From NCBI GenBank assembly GCA_029224965.1, contig JAQXVO010000021.1:1-64000 (forward strand): a stretch of 64,000 bases of DNA, read 5' to 3'. The notes below the pieces were generated by a model that had not been told where the DNA came from, did not search any database, and saw only the letters and a list, made by a program, of their open reading frames with translations. Position 1 is the stretch's first letter, and each line of letters begins with the position of its first letter. Shown piece after piece: positions 44,929 to 53,731 of this stretch. Source of the stretch: Lachnospiraceae bacterium. GTDB taxonomy: Bacteria > Bacillota > Clostridia > Lachnospirales > Lachnospiraceae. Made by a program: the position numbers and the translations under genes.

Positions 44929-46278
44929 TTACTTAGAGCTGTTATCTTCCATTGCAAACTCAAGCTTCTCCTGTGCATCCTTCAGAGCATCCTTTGTGGA
45001 GGTTCCGTTGATTACATTGGTAATTGCCTCGCCAAGATCAGTTCTTGCCTCATAGTGGAAGTCATTCTGCTCAATTGCAGGTACCTTGCTGGAGTAATCC
45101 ATCAGAGTTGCATAAACCTTAGCTCCGCCGAAGAAGTCATCTGCCTGCTGATAGGTATCGCCCTGTACTGCAGGAAGGTAAGTAGAAATAACACCGCCGT
45201 TCTTCAGAGCGTTATCATAGGTCTCGATTGCACCATCGCCGCCGCCGAATGTGTAGGAAAGGAAGTCTTTTGCAAGATCAGCCTTCTTGCAGGCAGCTGT
45301 GATATAAAGGGAAGAACCGCCGTTTGCTGCATATCCCTGCTGGCCGTTGCCTTCCAGAGTCGGGATTGTGGTGATTGCCCACTTGCCGGAAGCATCCTTG
45401 TTCTGCTTCATTGTTGCAATGATCCAGTTACCATTGAATACACCAGCTACCTGATCGTTTGCGATGGAAGCTGTATACTCATCCCAGGAGTTAGCCAGGA
45501 GAATGGTCTCGTCCTTGGCCATCTGAGCAATGACATCTACAACCTGAGCAACCTTGGGCTCGGTGGTCAGCTGCGGCTTGCCGTCCTTGAACTGGGAAAC
45601 GCCTTCAGCCTGAAGCATCATGTAAGGGAAGTCATCTCCGGAGTGGTCCATGGACATCATGTACTTGCCGGTCTTATCCTTGACATCCTTGGCAACCTTT
45701 TCGAAGTCTGCCCAGGAAATTCCGGTCATCTCGTCAACACTGTGGCCTGCCTGCTCCAGATAGTCTGTACGGTAAGCCATGATAACAGTACCGTTATCTA
45801 CAGGGAAGCCGTAATGCTTGCCGTTAATGGTGGACATTCCGATCTTATCCTGAGAGAACTGGGTCCAGTCAACATTTGCATCATCAATATTCTGCCATGC
45901 ATCCGGATAATCATGTACGTATCTCTGAATGTAGTGGTCCTGGAAAAGAACGATATCCGGAAGTGCGGAATAATCCTTGGAGGAACCTGCTGTTGTAACA
46001 GCTGTCTCAACATCGGAAGAAGCAGACTGCTCAATGATGTTCAGCTTGAAGTCCGGATCCTTCTTCTGATAAGCTGCCTCTGCAGCTTCCAGAGCCGGGA
46101 TATTGAAGTTCTTATCCCATGCGTATACGGAAAGTGTGTGCTCATCTTCTGAAGCTGTGATGTTCTTGGAAGACTTCTTGGAAGACTTCTTGGAACCGCT
46201 CTTGCTGCTTCCGCATCCTGCAAGAGCTCCTACTGCCAGTACCCCTACCAGCATAAAGGATAAAACTTTCTTTTTCAT
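44929..46278 (-). CDS. Sugar-binding lipoprotein of the ABC importer
   Basis: 449 residues from the ATG at 46278 (MKKKVLSFMLVGVL), seven bases after AAGGAGG. Lipobox ALAGC near residue 20, then a Ser/Lys-rich linker and a type 1 solute-binding fold (extracellular solute-binding family 1): LSVYAWDKNFNIPALEAAEAAYQKK, LPDIVLFQDHY, YGFPVDNGTVIMAYRTDYLE, GVFNGNWIIATM. Captures the sugar at the outer membrane surface side. With lacZ downstream, the substrate is likely lactose or a beta-galactoside; not proven. Confidence 0.92.
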   Translation of the reverse strand: MKKKVLSFMLVGVLAVGALAGCGSSKSGSKKSSKKSSKNITASEDEHTLSVYAWDKNFNIPALEAAEAAYQKKDPDFKLNIIEQSASSDVETAVTTAGSSKDYSALPDIVLFQDHYIQRYVHDYPDAWQNIDDANVDWTQFSQDKIGMSTINGKHYGFPVDNGTVIMAYRTDYLEQAGHSVDEMTGISWADFEKVAKDVKDKTGKYMMSMDHSGDDFPYMMLQAEGVSQFKDGKPQLTTEPKVAQVVDVIAQMAKDETILLANSWDEYTASIANDQVAGVFNGNWIIATMKQNKDASGKWAITTIPTLEGNGQQGYAANGGSSLYITAACKKADLAKDFLSYTFGGGDGAIETYDNALKNGGVISTYLPAVQGDTYQQADDFFGGAKVYATLMDYSSKVPAIEQNDFHYEARTDLGEAITNVINGTSTKDALKDAQEKLEFAMEDNSSK

Positions 46279-46391
46279 ACAAAACCCTCCTTGTACGATT
46301 GGGAGCATTTTTTGCCAAAATAAGTTCCAAGGCCTCATGGTCTTGTTAATTTTGTACATTTTTTGTTCCCTTTTCTCTTGAATGTATGTAT

Positions 46392-46397
46392 ATTATA
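46392..46397 (-). promoter_or_regulatory. -10 box of the importer-lacZ operon
   Basis: TATAAT on the minus strand, about 108 bases before the start codon of the binding-protein gene. No good -35 at 17 bases (CTTCTA), as expected for an activator-driven promoter under the adjacent AraC-type protein. Confidence 0.5.
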
Positions 46398-46461
46398 ACC
46401 GAGATATGGGAAAATAGAAGTGTAGAAAGCATTATAATCTTTGCATATTCGCCGGAAAAAT

Positions 46462-46479
46462 AATGGAAACGTTACCATT
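46462..46479. promoter_or_regulatory. LacI/CcpA-type operator (cre-like palindrome)
   Basis: AATGGAAACGTTACCATT, an 18-base palindrome with a single A-A mismatch pair and central CG. Against the cre consensus TGWAANCGNTNWCA it fits at 12 of 14 positions, the two outliers being G and C instead of W. It lies about 84 bases upstream of the predicted start of transcription. Either CcpA or a LacI-family repressor could bind. Confidence 0.55.
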
Positions 46480-46509
46480 TTGATCTGGTTTTTTGTGCAA
46501 TTTTTATGA

Positions 46510-46544
46510 AAAAAGACCCGGCAGAGATCTGCCGGATCTTTTTT
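46510..46544 (-). terminator. Terminator of the AraC gene
   Basis: CCGGCAGA - GA - TCTGCCGG extended by AAAAGA/TCTTTT with one mismatch, T-run on both strands. About 40 bases beyond the AraC stop. Confidence 0.8.
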
Positions 46545-46582
46545 GAACGTTTTTCTCTGTTAAAAAATAAGCAAATTCCACT

Positions 46583-47524
46583 TCAGACCTTGCCGACCCA
46601 GCCTTTTTCAGCGCTGATCCGGAAATCTGTCAGAAGCTCATTGCGGCTTCTGGCATCGGATTTCCACTGGTAAGGGGTCTTTCCGGTAAGCTTTCTGAAG
46701 TTCCGGTTAAAGGTGGACGGTGTCTGATAGCCGACCCGGATTCCGAGCTCTTCCATGGAAAGCTCTTCCTTTCGAATGAGCTTGCAGGCCTCCTGAATAC
46801 GAACCGAATTGATGTAATCATTGGGCTTCATATTCATGGCTTCTTCGAAGATCTTACGGAAATGCGATTCAGAAAGGCCGCAGGTAGAAGCCATTTCGGA
46901 AATCCGGATATCCTCGGAATAATGCTCATGCACATAGCGGATGGCCGTCTTGATGTATTCACTGAAACGGTCGCTTTTCCTTACCTGAAGGCGCTCATCA
47001 TCCAGGCGGAGAATCTCTATGGTCAGGGCGTGAAGATAGCCTTTGATCGCATCCTTATAGTAAAGCGGCTGCTCCCGGCACTCCCGGATAATATTCTGAA
47101 TCAGGCTGGCCATGATCGGATGATTGGCCTTTGTTTTCAGAGTTCCTCTCTTATTGATGATCCGGATAATCTCATCCGGTGACAGGCGGGAGGATTCCAT
47201 TTCATTCCTTACAAATTCATCCATATCGATAAAAAGGAACTCCCATTTGTCAATATGACCCGGCTCCGAGATAGTGGTATGCGGGATGTTTGCCGGAATA
47301 ATAGTAAACATATGGGGTCCATAGCGGTAGGTCCGATCCTCAATGAGCAGTCTGCCGTTCCCGTAATAGCAGCAGCCGATTTCCATGTAGTTATGAAAAT
47401 GCTGCATTTCTCCGTAGCCGAGTCCATACTCCTGTTCCCAGCCCTTGCCCAGCATGGGAAGGACATAATCTCCCTCCGGCAGCGTATAATATCGAAATTC
47501 AAGCTTCTTTTTCTGTTTTGCCAT
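46583..47524 (-). CDS. AraC-family transcriptional regulator
   Basis: 313 residues. N-terminal cupin (LPEGDYVLPMLG, MQHFHNYMEIGCCYYGNGRL) for a sugar effector, and C-terminal double HTH at about 200-300: ISEMASTCGLSESHFRKIF and EELGIRVGYQTPSTFNRNFRKLTGKTPYQW. Likely activator of the importer-lacZ operon that lies directly downstream in the same direction. Promoter TTTACT-17-TATTAT upstream. Confidence 0.92.
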   Translation of the reverse strand: MAKQKKKLEFRYYTLPEGDYVLPMLGKGWEQEYGLGYGEMQHFHNYMEIGCCYYGNGRLLIEDRTYRYGPHMFTIIPANIPHTTISEPGHIDKWEFLFIDMDEFVRNEMESSRLSPDEIIRIINKRGTLKTKANHPIMASLIQNIIRECREQPLYYKDAIKGYLHALTIEILRLDDERLQVRKSDRFSEYIKTAIRYVHEHYSEDIRISEMASTCGLSESHFRKIFEEAMNMKPNDYINSVRIQEACKLIRKEELSMEELGIRVGYQTPSTFNRNFRKLTGKTPYQWKSDARSRNELLTDFRISAEKGWVGKV

Positions 47525-47590
47525 GGCCTGCCTCTTTCAGATGATTTATGCCTTAATAATAATCAAATATGCAAAAATAGTAAAGTCGAG

Positions 47591-47610
47591 TTTGCTGTCA
47601 CCGCAGCAAA
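47591..47610. promoter_or_regulatory. Palindrome upstream of the AraC gene
   Basis: TTTGCTG - TCACCG - CAGCAAA, 7-base arms, just upstream of the predicted -35 box of the AraC gene. A candidate operator for auto-regulation; unsupported otherwise. Confidence 0.4.
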
Positions 47611-47642
47611 ACCTAATTTTTGAAAGCCGGTTTATTTTTTGC

Positions 47643-47680
47643 AAAAAAAGAAGACCGCATCCTCACGGAAACGGTCTTCT
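47643..47680 (-). terminator. Terminator of rpsF-ssb-rpsR
   Basis: AGAAGACCG and CGGTCTTCT (47649-47657, 47672-47680) with seven T on the minus strand, about 80 bases after rpsR. Confidence 0.85.
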
Positions 47681-47758
47681 GTAATTTCTCTCTGAAATTC
47701 TCTTCTTACGCTAAGAGACTGCCAAAGATCTTTTCTTCTTATCCCTACTGACAGGAAA

Positions 47759-48016
47759 TTAATCCTGAACGTAAGGCATAAGAGCAAGATGACGAGCTCT
47801 CTTGATTGCTGTGGTAAGCTCTCTCTGATGCTTTGCGCAGGTACCGGTAATCCGGCGGGGAAGAATCTTTCCTCTCTCAGAGATATACTTTCTCAGAAGA
47901 TTTGTGTCCTTGTAATCAATAACTGCATTCTTGCCGCAGAATACACAAACCTTTCTTCTTCTATGCATAGGACGTCTTCTGGGTCCGCCTGCATGCTCTT
48001 CCTTATTGAATGCCAT
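47759..48016 (-). CDS. rpsR: 30S ribosomal protein S18
   Basis: 85 residues, with the bS18 core [44 protein letters not shown]; this copy keeps the CVFCGK cysteines plus the later Cys, so it is the zinc-ribbon (C+) type. Last gene of rpsF-ssb-rpsR. Confidence 0.97.
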   Translation of the reverse strand: MAFNKEEHAGGPRRRPMHRRRKVCVFCGKNAVIDYKDTNLLRKYISERGKILPRRITGTCAKHQRELTTAIKRARHLALMPYVQD

Positions 48017-48036
48017 GGTTTTTACCTCCTGTTATT

Positions 48037-48486
48037 TTAGTTGAACGGCAGATCTTCCTCCACACCGCTCGGATCATTCATAAAATCATCACCTGCATTG
48101 CCCATCGGACCTGCATCCTGTGCGGGGCCGGGGCCTGCCGGATTGCCTGCATTGTATGCAGCCTGCGCATTCTTGGACTCTGCAAATTCGATCGAGTTGG
48201 CAATGATCTGAGTACCATAGACCTTCTGACCTTCTTTATTGGTATAATTATCGTTTCTGATCTCTCCGTCGAGAACAATCTTGGTTCCCTTGTGGAGATA
48301 TTTCTCTACGAATTCGCCCTGTCTTCCAAATGCTGTGCAGTTGAAGAAATCCGCTGTCGGATCACCGTCTCTGTGGAAGCGGCGGTCAACGGCAATGCTG
48401 AATCTTGCGACAGCCGTATTATTGGCTCCGCCATAACGAACATCCGGATCTCTTGTAAGCCTGCCCATTAAGATGACTTTATTCAT
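48037..48486 (-). CDS. ssb: Single-stranded DNA-binding protein
   Basis: 149 residues. OB-fold (MNKVILMGRLTRDPDVRYG, then VARFSIAVDR and FVEKYLHKGTKIVLDG), a Gly/Pro/Ala-rich linker, and an acidic tip VEEDLPFN. The canonical tip is DDDIPF at the very end; here one Asn follows. Lies between the two ribosomal protein genes as in most Firmicutes. Confidence 0.97.
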   Translation of the reverse strand: MNKVILMGRLTRDPDVRYGGANNTAVARFSIAVDRRFHRDGDPTADFFNCTAFGRQGEFVEKYLHKGTKIVLDGEIRNDNYTNKEGQKVYGTQIIANSIEFAESKNAQAAYNAGNPAGPGPAQDAGPMGNAGDDFMNDPSGVEEDLPFN

Positions 48487-48510
48487 ACTCTTACTCTCCT
48501 TATCTCAGTC

Positions 48511-48801
48511 TTACTGCTCGTTTGCGCGAACGACTAAGAAACGAAGAACATTGTCCATAATACGAACATCAGCTTCAACCTGTGCAGGTGCGTCTGCATT
48601 GGCTTCGAACTGGATGAAATAGTAGTAAGCTTCTGTCATCTTATTGATCTCAACAGCGAGCTTCTTCTTACCGGCTTCATCAACGTTCGTAACAGTTCCA
48701 CCATAGCGGGCAATTGTCTCTTTTGCCTTTTCTACTGTAGCTGTTCTCGCATCATCGTCGATCTTGGCATTCACAACGAGTGCTAATTCATACTTGTTCA
48801 T
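48511..48801 (-). CDS. rpsF: 30S ribosomal protein S6
   Basis: 96 residues: MNKYELALVVNAKIDDDAR, IARYGGTVTNVDEAGKKKLA, MTEAYYYFIQFEA, LRFLVVRANEQ. First gene of the operon. Confidence 0.97.
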   Translation of the reverse strand: MNKYELALVVNAKIDDDARTATVEKAKETIARYGGTVTNVDEAGKKKLAVEINKMTEAYYYFIQFEANADAPAQVEADVRIMDNVLRFLVVRANEQ

Positions 48802-48881
48802 GCGATTAACCTCCTTCTGGTCTATTGGCCCCTCTGCACTACATCAGAGCAGCAAGGAAATATCATTTACCACGAGTCACT

Positions 48882-48910
48882 ATATTAACATGAAGACCTT
48901 CCGATTTCAA
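48882..48910 (-). promoter_or_regulatory. Promoter of rpsF-ssb-rpsR
   Basis: TTGAAA (48905-48910), a 17-base spacer and TAATAT (48882-48887) on the minus strand. The leader is about 75 bases; the S6:S18-binding RNA motif was looked for and not clearly seen. Confidence 0.65.
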
Positions 48911-49047
48911 GCAGTTTTCGAAATTGTTTCTGAATTGTTTACAGGTGGTTCAGAATACTTTATTTTTTATTTCGAATCGTTTCCGGACCTCTGGAATCCT
49001 TTCTTCGCATTTAAAAATCAGCAGAGGTTCTCCCTTTCATAAGTCAT

Positions 49048-49899
49048 TCATTTCTTTTCTTTCAGAAGCTCCTGATAGACATCCCGCTTACGAATGCCCC
49101 GATCCAGGGCGACCTGCTTCATGGCAGCCTTCTGATCCATGCCCTCCGACAGATACTTCTGATAATGCTCTGCTATGGAAAGCTCTTCCCAGCGGCTCTG
49201 CTGTTCCGCCTGGCTTTCCTCCTTGCTCTTTCCGCGGATGACCAGCACATATTCTCCTCTGGGATCGGTCGTCTGATAATAATCCAGAGCAGCTCCAAGA
49301 GTTGTTTTCAATTTTTCCTCGAAGCGCTTGGTAATCTCCCTGGTTACCGTCACTTCCCGGTCTCTTCCCAGAACTCCGCAGAGCTCTTCAAGAGTTTTCT
49401 TCAGATGGTGGGGAGCCTCATAGATCAGGATGGTCCTCGTTTCCCTGGCAATCTCATCCAGGACTCTCTTCCGTTCCTTCTTGTCCTTGGGCAAGAAGGC
49501 CTCAAAGGCCAGTCTCCGGCAGGGCTGTCCCGACATGACAGCAGCCGATGCAAATGCCGTAGGGCCCGGAACTGTCGTCACTTCAATTCCCGCCTCATAG
49601 CACATGCGGACCAGCTCCTCGCCGGGATCTGAGATACCGGGCATTCCGGCATCTGTGATCAAAGCGATATTGGTTCCCTGCTCCAGCTTTTCAATAAGCT
49701 CTCTGCCCTTGTCCAGCTTGTTGAATTCATGGTAGGAGGTCATAGGCGTATGAATATCGAAATGGGTCAGAAGCTTGATGGAATTTCTCGTATCCTCCGC
49801 TGCGATCAGATCCGCATCCTTTAAAATGCGGACCGCACGGAAGGTCATATCCTCCAGATTCCCGATGGGAGTTCCTACCAGATATAATGTTCCAGACAT
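49048..49899 (-). CDS. rsmI: 16S rRNA (cytidine1402-2'-O)-methyltransferase
   Basis: 283 residues. TPIGNLEDMTFRAVRIL, EDTRNSIKLL, SDAGMPGISDPG and PGPTAFASAAVMSG are the tetrapyrrole-methylase-fold SAM-binding marks of RsmI. Last gene of the trmB-to-rsmI cluster, with an extra C-terminal region (about 225-283) rich in helices. Confidence 0.95.
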   Translation of the reverse strand: MSGTLYLVGTPIGNLEDMTFRAVRILKDADLIAAEDTRNSIKLLTHFDIHTPMTSYHEFNKLDKGRELIEKLEQGTNIALITDAGMPGISDPGEELVRMCYEAGIEVTTVPGPTAFASAAVMSGQPCRRLAFEAFLPKDKKERKRVLDEIARETRTILIYEAPHHLKKTLEELCGVLGRDREVTVTREITKRFEEKLKTTLGAALDYYQTTDPRGEYVLVIRGKSKEESQAEQQSRWEELSIAEHYQKYLSEGMDQKAAMKQVALDRGIRKRDVYQELLKEKK

Positions 49900-49913
49900 T
49901 TCCCTTCCTCCAA

Positions 49914-50657
49914 TTAAAAACCGTAAAGATCATGAATTTCATCGGTATACTGTCCGACTGCCTTATAAACAATCAGAGGTTTTTCCACAGTCAGACGGGG
50001 ATTTCCGTTCCGGACTCCCTCCAGGAGAACCATGTTGGGCTCCCGGTCGACAAAGGGATAGACCAGCCGCATGCGCTTGGGCTCCAGACCGTACTGCCGC
50101 ATCAGAACGATGAGATCCGCCAGGCGGAAGGGCCGGTGAACGAAATAGCACCTGCCCTTTGGCCTTAAAATCCTGGCCGTCTGCTGAATAAAGTCTTCCA
50201 GGCCTGCCAGAACCTCATGCCGGGCGATCAGCTTGGCATCATTAGGATTCTGAATTCCATGATGGTCGATCATGTAGGGCGGATTGGATACCACGACATC
50301 AAAGGAGGAGGGTCCGAAAAGCTCTTCCGCATTTCTGACATTTCCCCGGACAATACGGATCCGGTCTGTAAGACCGTTCATCCTGACTGACCGCTCTGCC
50401 ATATCGGCGCTCTCGGCCTGGACCTCCAGGCCGACAAACTCTCTTCCTTCTGTCTTTGCAGACAAAAGAAGCGGGAGGATCCCGGTTCCAGTCCCGAGAT
50501 CCAAGACCCGCTCATCTTTTCTGACTTTTGCAAAACCTGAAAGAAGGACCGCATCCATACCGAAGCAGAAACGTCTGGGATCCTGAAGGATCTTCAGTCC
50601 GTTTCTCTGGAGATCGTCAATCCGTTCGCCTTCTTTTTTATAGCTCTCTGCAGTCAT
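49914..50657 (-). CDS. tRNA1(Val) (adenine37-N6)-methyltransferase-like (TrmN6 family)
   Basis: 247 residues. Class I SAM fold: VLDLGTGTGILPLLL and the amino-methylase motif VVSNPPYMI. An additional segment RRFCFGMDAVLLSGFA precedes the fold, as in TrmN6/YabB. Target inferred from family only. Starts 6 bases after yaaT. Confidence 0.88.
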   Translation of the reverse strand: MTAESYKKEGERIDDLQRNGLKILQDPRRFCFGMDAVLLSGFAKVRKDERVLDLGTGTGILPLLLSAKTEGREFVGLEVQAESADMAERSVRMNGLTDRIRIVRGNVRNAEELFGPSSFDVVVSNPPYMIDHHGIQNPNDAKLIARHEVLAGLEDFIQQTARILRPKGRCYFVHRPFRLADLIVLMRQYGLEPKRMRLVYPFVDREPNMVLLEGVRNGNPRLTVEKPLIVYKAVGQYTDEIHDLYGF

Positions 50658-50663
50658 GGCCGG

Positions 50664-52010
50664 TCACTCTCCTGTTTCCTTACCGGCATTTGCTCCGCTG
50701 CCGGCGCTTCCATTGCCTGCAGGACTTCCCTTGTCTGCATTTCCGCCATTGGGCCGTCCGTTTTCTGGTCTGCCCTCACGGTTTGAATTCGGATTCTGGT
50801 TTTTTCTGTCACGGTTTCTTCTGGGGCGGCGGTTTCTTTTTCTTTCTCCGTCCCCGTTCTTTTCTCCGGAAGATTCTATAGCATTTCCCTTCCGGTCCTC
50901 TGCCTTATCCTTCCGCGGCTGATTCTTTCTGTCTTCGCTGTCCCGGTCTTTCCGTCCCGGATTCTTACGATCCTCAACGGATCTGTCTTTCCGGTTCTGA
51001 TTCTTTCTGTTTTCACTGTCCTGGTCTCTCCGGCCCGGATTCTGATTCTTTCGGTCGGACTCATCCTGGTCCTTCCGGTTCTGGTTCTTTCTGTCAGAGC
51101 CGTCCTGGCCCTTCCGGTCAGCACCGTCTTTTCCATTCCGACCGCTCTTTGCCGGAGCCTTGGCCTGAGGCTTGCTGTGATGAGCCTTCTTATGAACACC
51201 CGGCTCATAGACCAGATCAGCGGCATCAAATTCTTCCACCTCTCTGGTATCATCCACCTCGAAGATGACACGGACTCTCTGGCGGAGAATATTCACATTC
51301 TGAACCTCTCCGACCCGTCCGTCCTGGGTCTTGATCTCATCGCCCTTCCGGGGCAGCTTCTTATTCAGATATTCGTAAGCTTCTTCCTCATTCTTGAGGC
51401 AGCACATAAGGCGGCCGCAGACACCGGAGATCTTGGTCGGATTCAGAGACAGGTTCTGCTCCTTGGCCATTTTGATGGAAACCGGTGCAAAATCCTCCAG
51501 ATAGGCCCTGCAGCAGAGCTCACGTCCGCAGATGCCGATTCCGCCGATCAGCTTGGTCTCATCCCGGACGCCGATCTGTCTGAGTTCAATCCTGGTCCGG
51601 AAAATGCCGGCCAGATCCTTGACAAGATCCCGGAAATCCACCCGTTCATCCGCCGTAAAATAAAAGATCAGCTTGTTATTGTCGAAGGTATATTCTGCTT
51701 CGACAAGCTTCATATCCAGATTGTGCTCACGGATCCTCTGCTTGCAGATCCTGTAAGCCTCATCCTCTTTCTCGTGGTTCTTCTCATCAATCCTGGCGTC
51801 TTCCTCATTTGCCATCCGGAGAATTTTCCTGGGCGGATGTTTGAAATACCTGTCATCCATTTCCCTTGGCAGAGTCATAACCTTGCCGTATTCCATGCCC
51901 CGATTGCTTTCCACAATCACATGATCATGAAGATGAATCTCGTTGTCACCCGGATCGTAATAGTAGATTTTTCCGCCATTCCGAAGGTGTACGCCGATTA
52001 CTTTAGCCAT
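50664..52010 (-). CDS. yaaT: YaaT (PSP1 domain) with long disordered tail
   Basis: 448 residues. Residues 1-272 are the PSP1/YaaT core with a Cys pattern C161, C166-C167, C198, C203-C204 (GICGRELCCRAYLEDFAPVS and CGRLMCCLKNEEEAYEYL); in Bacillus YaaT works with YlbF and YmcA in RNase Y control and Spo0A phosphorelay. From about 273 to the end (50667-51194) the protein is a charged, low-complexity tail: repeated RKNQNRKD, DRKNQNP and DSE blocks, then R/G/N-rich. It is likely unstructured and may bind RNA. The 5' end overlaps holB by 8 bases. Confidence 0.92.
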   Translation of the reverse strand: MAKVIGVHLRNGGKIYYYDPGDNEIHLHDHVIVESNRGMEYGKVMTLPREMDDRYFKHPPRKILRMANEEDARIDEKNHEKEDEAYRICKQRIREHNLDMKLVEAEYTFDNNKLIFYFTADERVDFRDLVKDLAGIFRTRIELRQIGVRDETKLIGGIGICGRELCCRAYLEDFAPVSIKMAKEQNLSLNPTKISGVCGRLMCCLKNEEEAYEYLNKKLPRKGDEIKTQDGRVGEVQNVNILRQRVRVIFEVDDTREVEEFDAADLVYEPGVHKKAHHSKPQAKAPAKSGRNGKDGADRKGQDGSDRKNQNRKDQDESDRKNQNPGRRDQDSENRKNQNRKDRSVEDRKNPGRKDRDSEDRKNQPRKDKAEDRKGNAIESSGEKNGDGERKRNRRPRRNRDRKNQNPNSNREGRPENGRPNGGNADKGSPAGNGSAGSGANAGKETGE

Positions 52011-53007
52011 TCTGTATCTCCTTTAACTGCAGGATCAGAAGTCCTGTGGTCAGTTCAAAATTCACATGGGCCCGAAGCTTATTTCTCGCATCACGGATGG
52101 CCCGAAAAGCTTTCTCCAGATAGGAATAACTGGCTTTTAAAGCCTGTTTTCGGATCAGAGACCGTTCGGATGTGAAAATCAGAAATTCATCCGAACCTGT
52201 TGCTTTATATAATAACACATCCCGAAACCAGATCGTGATCAGATTCAGGATGTCATCGATATGGTCCTTTTCTTCCTTCAGGGTCTTGATTTCCTCTTCG
52301 AATTCATAGTCTGTGCCCCTCATCAGCTTGTCCATGAGGCGGACCACAAATTCTCTTCTGTCATGAAATTCCTCCGAAGAGACCAGATCTATGGCCCGGC
52401 CCAGATTTCCCTGGGCAAAGGCGGCTCCGACAGCAGCCGTGTAGTCCGTCTGCCCGTAATTTCTCATGAGATAGCGTTCGATCAGGTCCTCCCGGACCGG
52501 CTTGGTTTCCAGACAGATGCAGCGGGACAGGATGGTCGGAAGAAAAGCGTTTTTGTTATCGGTCAGAAGGAGGATCACAGCAAAAGTCGGCGGTTCCTCG
52601 ATCGTTTTTAAGATCGCATTCTGGGCCGCCGGGTTCATTTTCTCCGCATCTGCAATCAGATAGACCTTATAGCGGGCTTCCAGAGGGCCGGTCGCTATGA
52701 CATTCACAAGCTGGCTCCGGACCTCATCCACAGAGATCACATTGGGCTTTTCATGAAGGACCTCCACCAGATCCGGGTGACTGTGATGGCTGAATTTCCG
52801 GCAGGAAGGACAGGACATACAGGCCTGGCCCTCTTTCGGAGAATCACAGAGAAGAGCAGCCGCAAAGGCCTCTGCCAGCATATGCCTGCCGGATCCTTTT
52901 TCCCCGCTGATAATATAGGCGTGACCGACTTTTCCGCTGGCCACAGCGGTCCGGAAGTAGTTTTTCAGATCATTTTCACCCAGGATGTCATCATATGACT
53001 GATTCAT
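52003..53007 (-). CDS. holB: DNA polymerase III subunit delta prime
   Basis: 334 residues from the ATG at 53007 (MNQSYDDILGENDLKNYF), five bases after GGAGG; longer frames run through repetitive intergenic DNA. AAA+ fold lacking a canonical Walker A (ISGEKGSGRHMLAEA), a zinc module CMSCPSC, PPTFAVILLLT and SRCICLETKP. Clamp-loader wrench subunit. C-terminal domain about 210-334. Confidence 0.93.
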   Translation of the reverse strand: MNQSYDDILGENDLKNYFRTAVASGKVGHAYIISGEKGSGRHMLAEAFAAALLCDSPKEGQACMSCPSCRKFSHHSHPDLVEVLHEKPNVISVDEVRSQLVNVIATGPLEARYKVYLIADAEKMNPAAQNAILKTIEEPPTFAVILLLTDNKNAFLPTILSRCICLETKPVREDLIERYLMRNYGQTDYTAAVGAAFAQGNLGRAIDLVSSEEFHDRREFVVRLMDKLMRGTDYEFEEEIKTLKEEKDHIDDILNLITIWFRDVLLYKATGSDEFLIFTSERSLIRKQALKASYSYLEKAFRAIRDARNKLRAHVNFELTTGLLILQLKEIQNG

Positions 53008-53064
53008 AGCTGCCTCCGGAATCTGCTTTTCTTCATGAAATCGACTTATTATCGCGCCAGCTCT

Positions 53065-53166
53065 TTTATTGAATGCAATCTTTTGCACTGAATCAAGGCT
53101 TCTGCCTTATCGAATCAAGACTTTTCATCGAATCAATGCTTCTTTATTGAATCAGTGCTTCTACCT
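53065..53166. repeat. Tandem degenerate repeats of the gmk 3' end
   Basis: About five copies of a 19-22 base unit, of form AGAAGCMYTGATTCRATAA on the minus strand. The first includes the last codons and stop of the guanylate kinase gene, the others run on into the gap before holB. They look like successive duplications of the gene end. Confidence 0.6.
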
Positions 53167-53722
53167 TAGAAACCGTATCCTCCAGCCTGTCGTTTGGGAT
53201 CCGGATTTCAATACCGGCTTTCTTAAGTTTCTCCTCGGAGAAATCCTCTTCATCCGCCAGAAATCGCCGGCAGAGCTCCCGGTAATTCGGATGCTGTTCA
53301 ACACGCTGCCTTCTGATGGCCCGCTCCAGCCGTTCTCCGTCATCGATATAGAGATAAATCGGAAGGACCTTGTCCTTCGAGAAATAATCACGGAATTTTA
53401 CATAAGACTCCAGAGTACCGATGGAAAGATAGTTCTTATGGTCGAGGTCTATATTTCCATCATCGACCGTGAAATAGGACCAGGGGCCGGCAACGGTCTG
53501 ATAGACCCGCTTCTCGATGATGAGTCCCTGGCGGTCCAGAGTCTCCATCTCCTCCCGGCTCACAAAATGGTAGGTCTCACCCTGCTTCTCGCCTTCCCGG
53601 ATGGGCCTTGTCGTATAGGGAACAATCGGGAAGAGCCGGTCCTTCAGGTCCTCCAGGACTTTTTCAGCCACCGTATCCTTTCCTGTTGCGCTTTTCCCTA
53701 ATAAAATATAAATCCTGCCCAT
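53144..53722 (-). CDS. Guanylate kinase-like protein
   Basis: 192 residues. P-loop LGKSATGKDTVAE, the GMP-binding PYTTRPIREGEKQGETYHFV, then a lid with ERAIRRQRVEQHPNYRELCRRF. This divergent Gmk, in a cluster with decarboxylase and holB, may be a second enzyme beside a canonical Gmk elsewhere. It phosphorylates GMP or dGMP with ATP if catalytically standard. Confidence 0.85.
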   Translation of the reverse strand: MGRIYILLGKSATGKDTVAEKVLEDLKDRLFPIVPYTTRPIREGEKQGETYHFVSREEMETLDRQGLIIEKRVYQTVAGPWSYFTVDDGNIDLDHKNYLSIGTLESYVKFRDYFSKDKVLPIYLYIDDGERLERAIRRQRVEQHPNYRELCRRFLADEEDFSEEKLKKAGIEIRIPNDRLEDTVSKVEALIQ

Positions 53723-53731
53723 CGAAGTCTC

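Noticed and set aside
48802-48881. S6:S18-binding leader motif before rpsF
   Set aside because: A small CTCTG/CAGAG hairpin exists but the characteristic CCG bulge and GGC loop were not identified.
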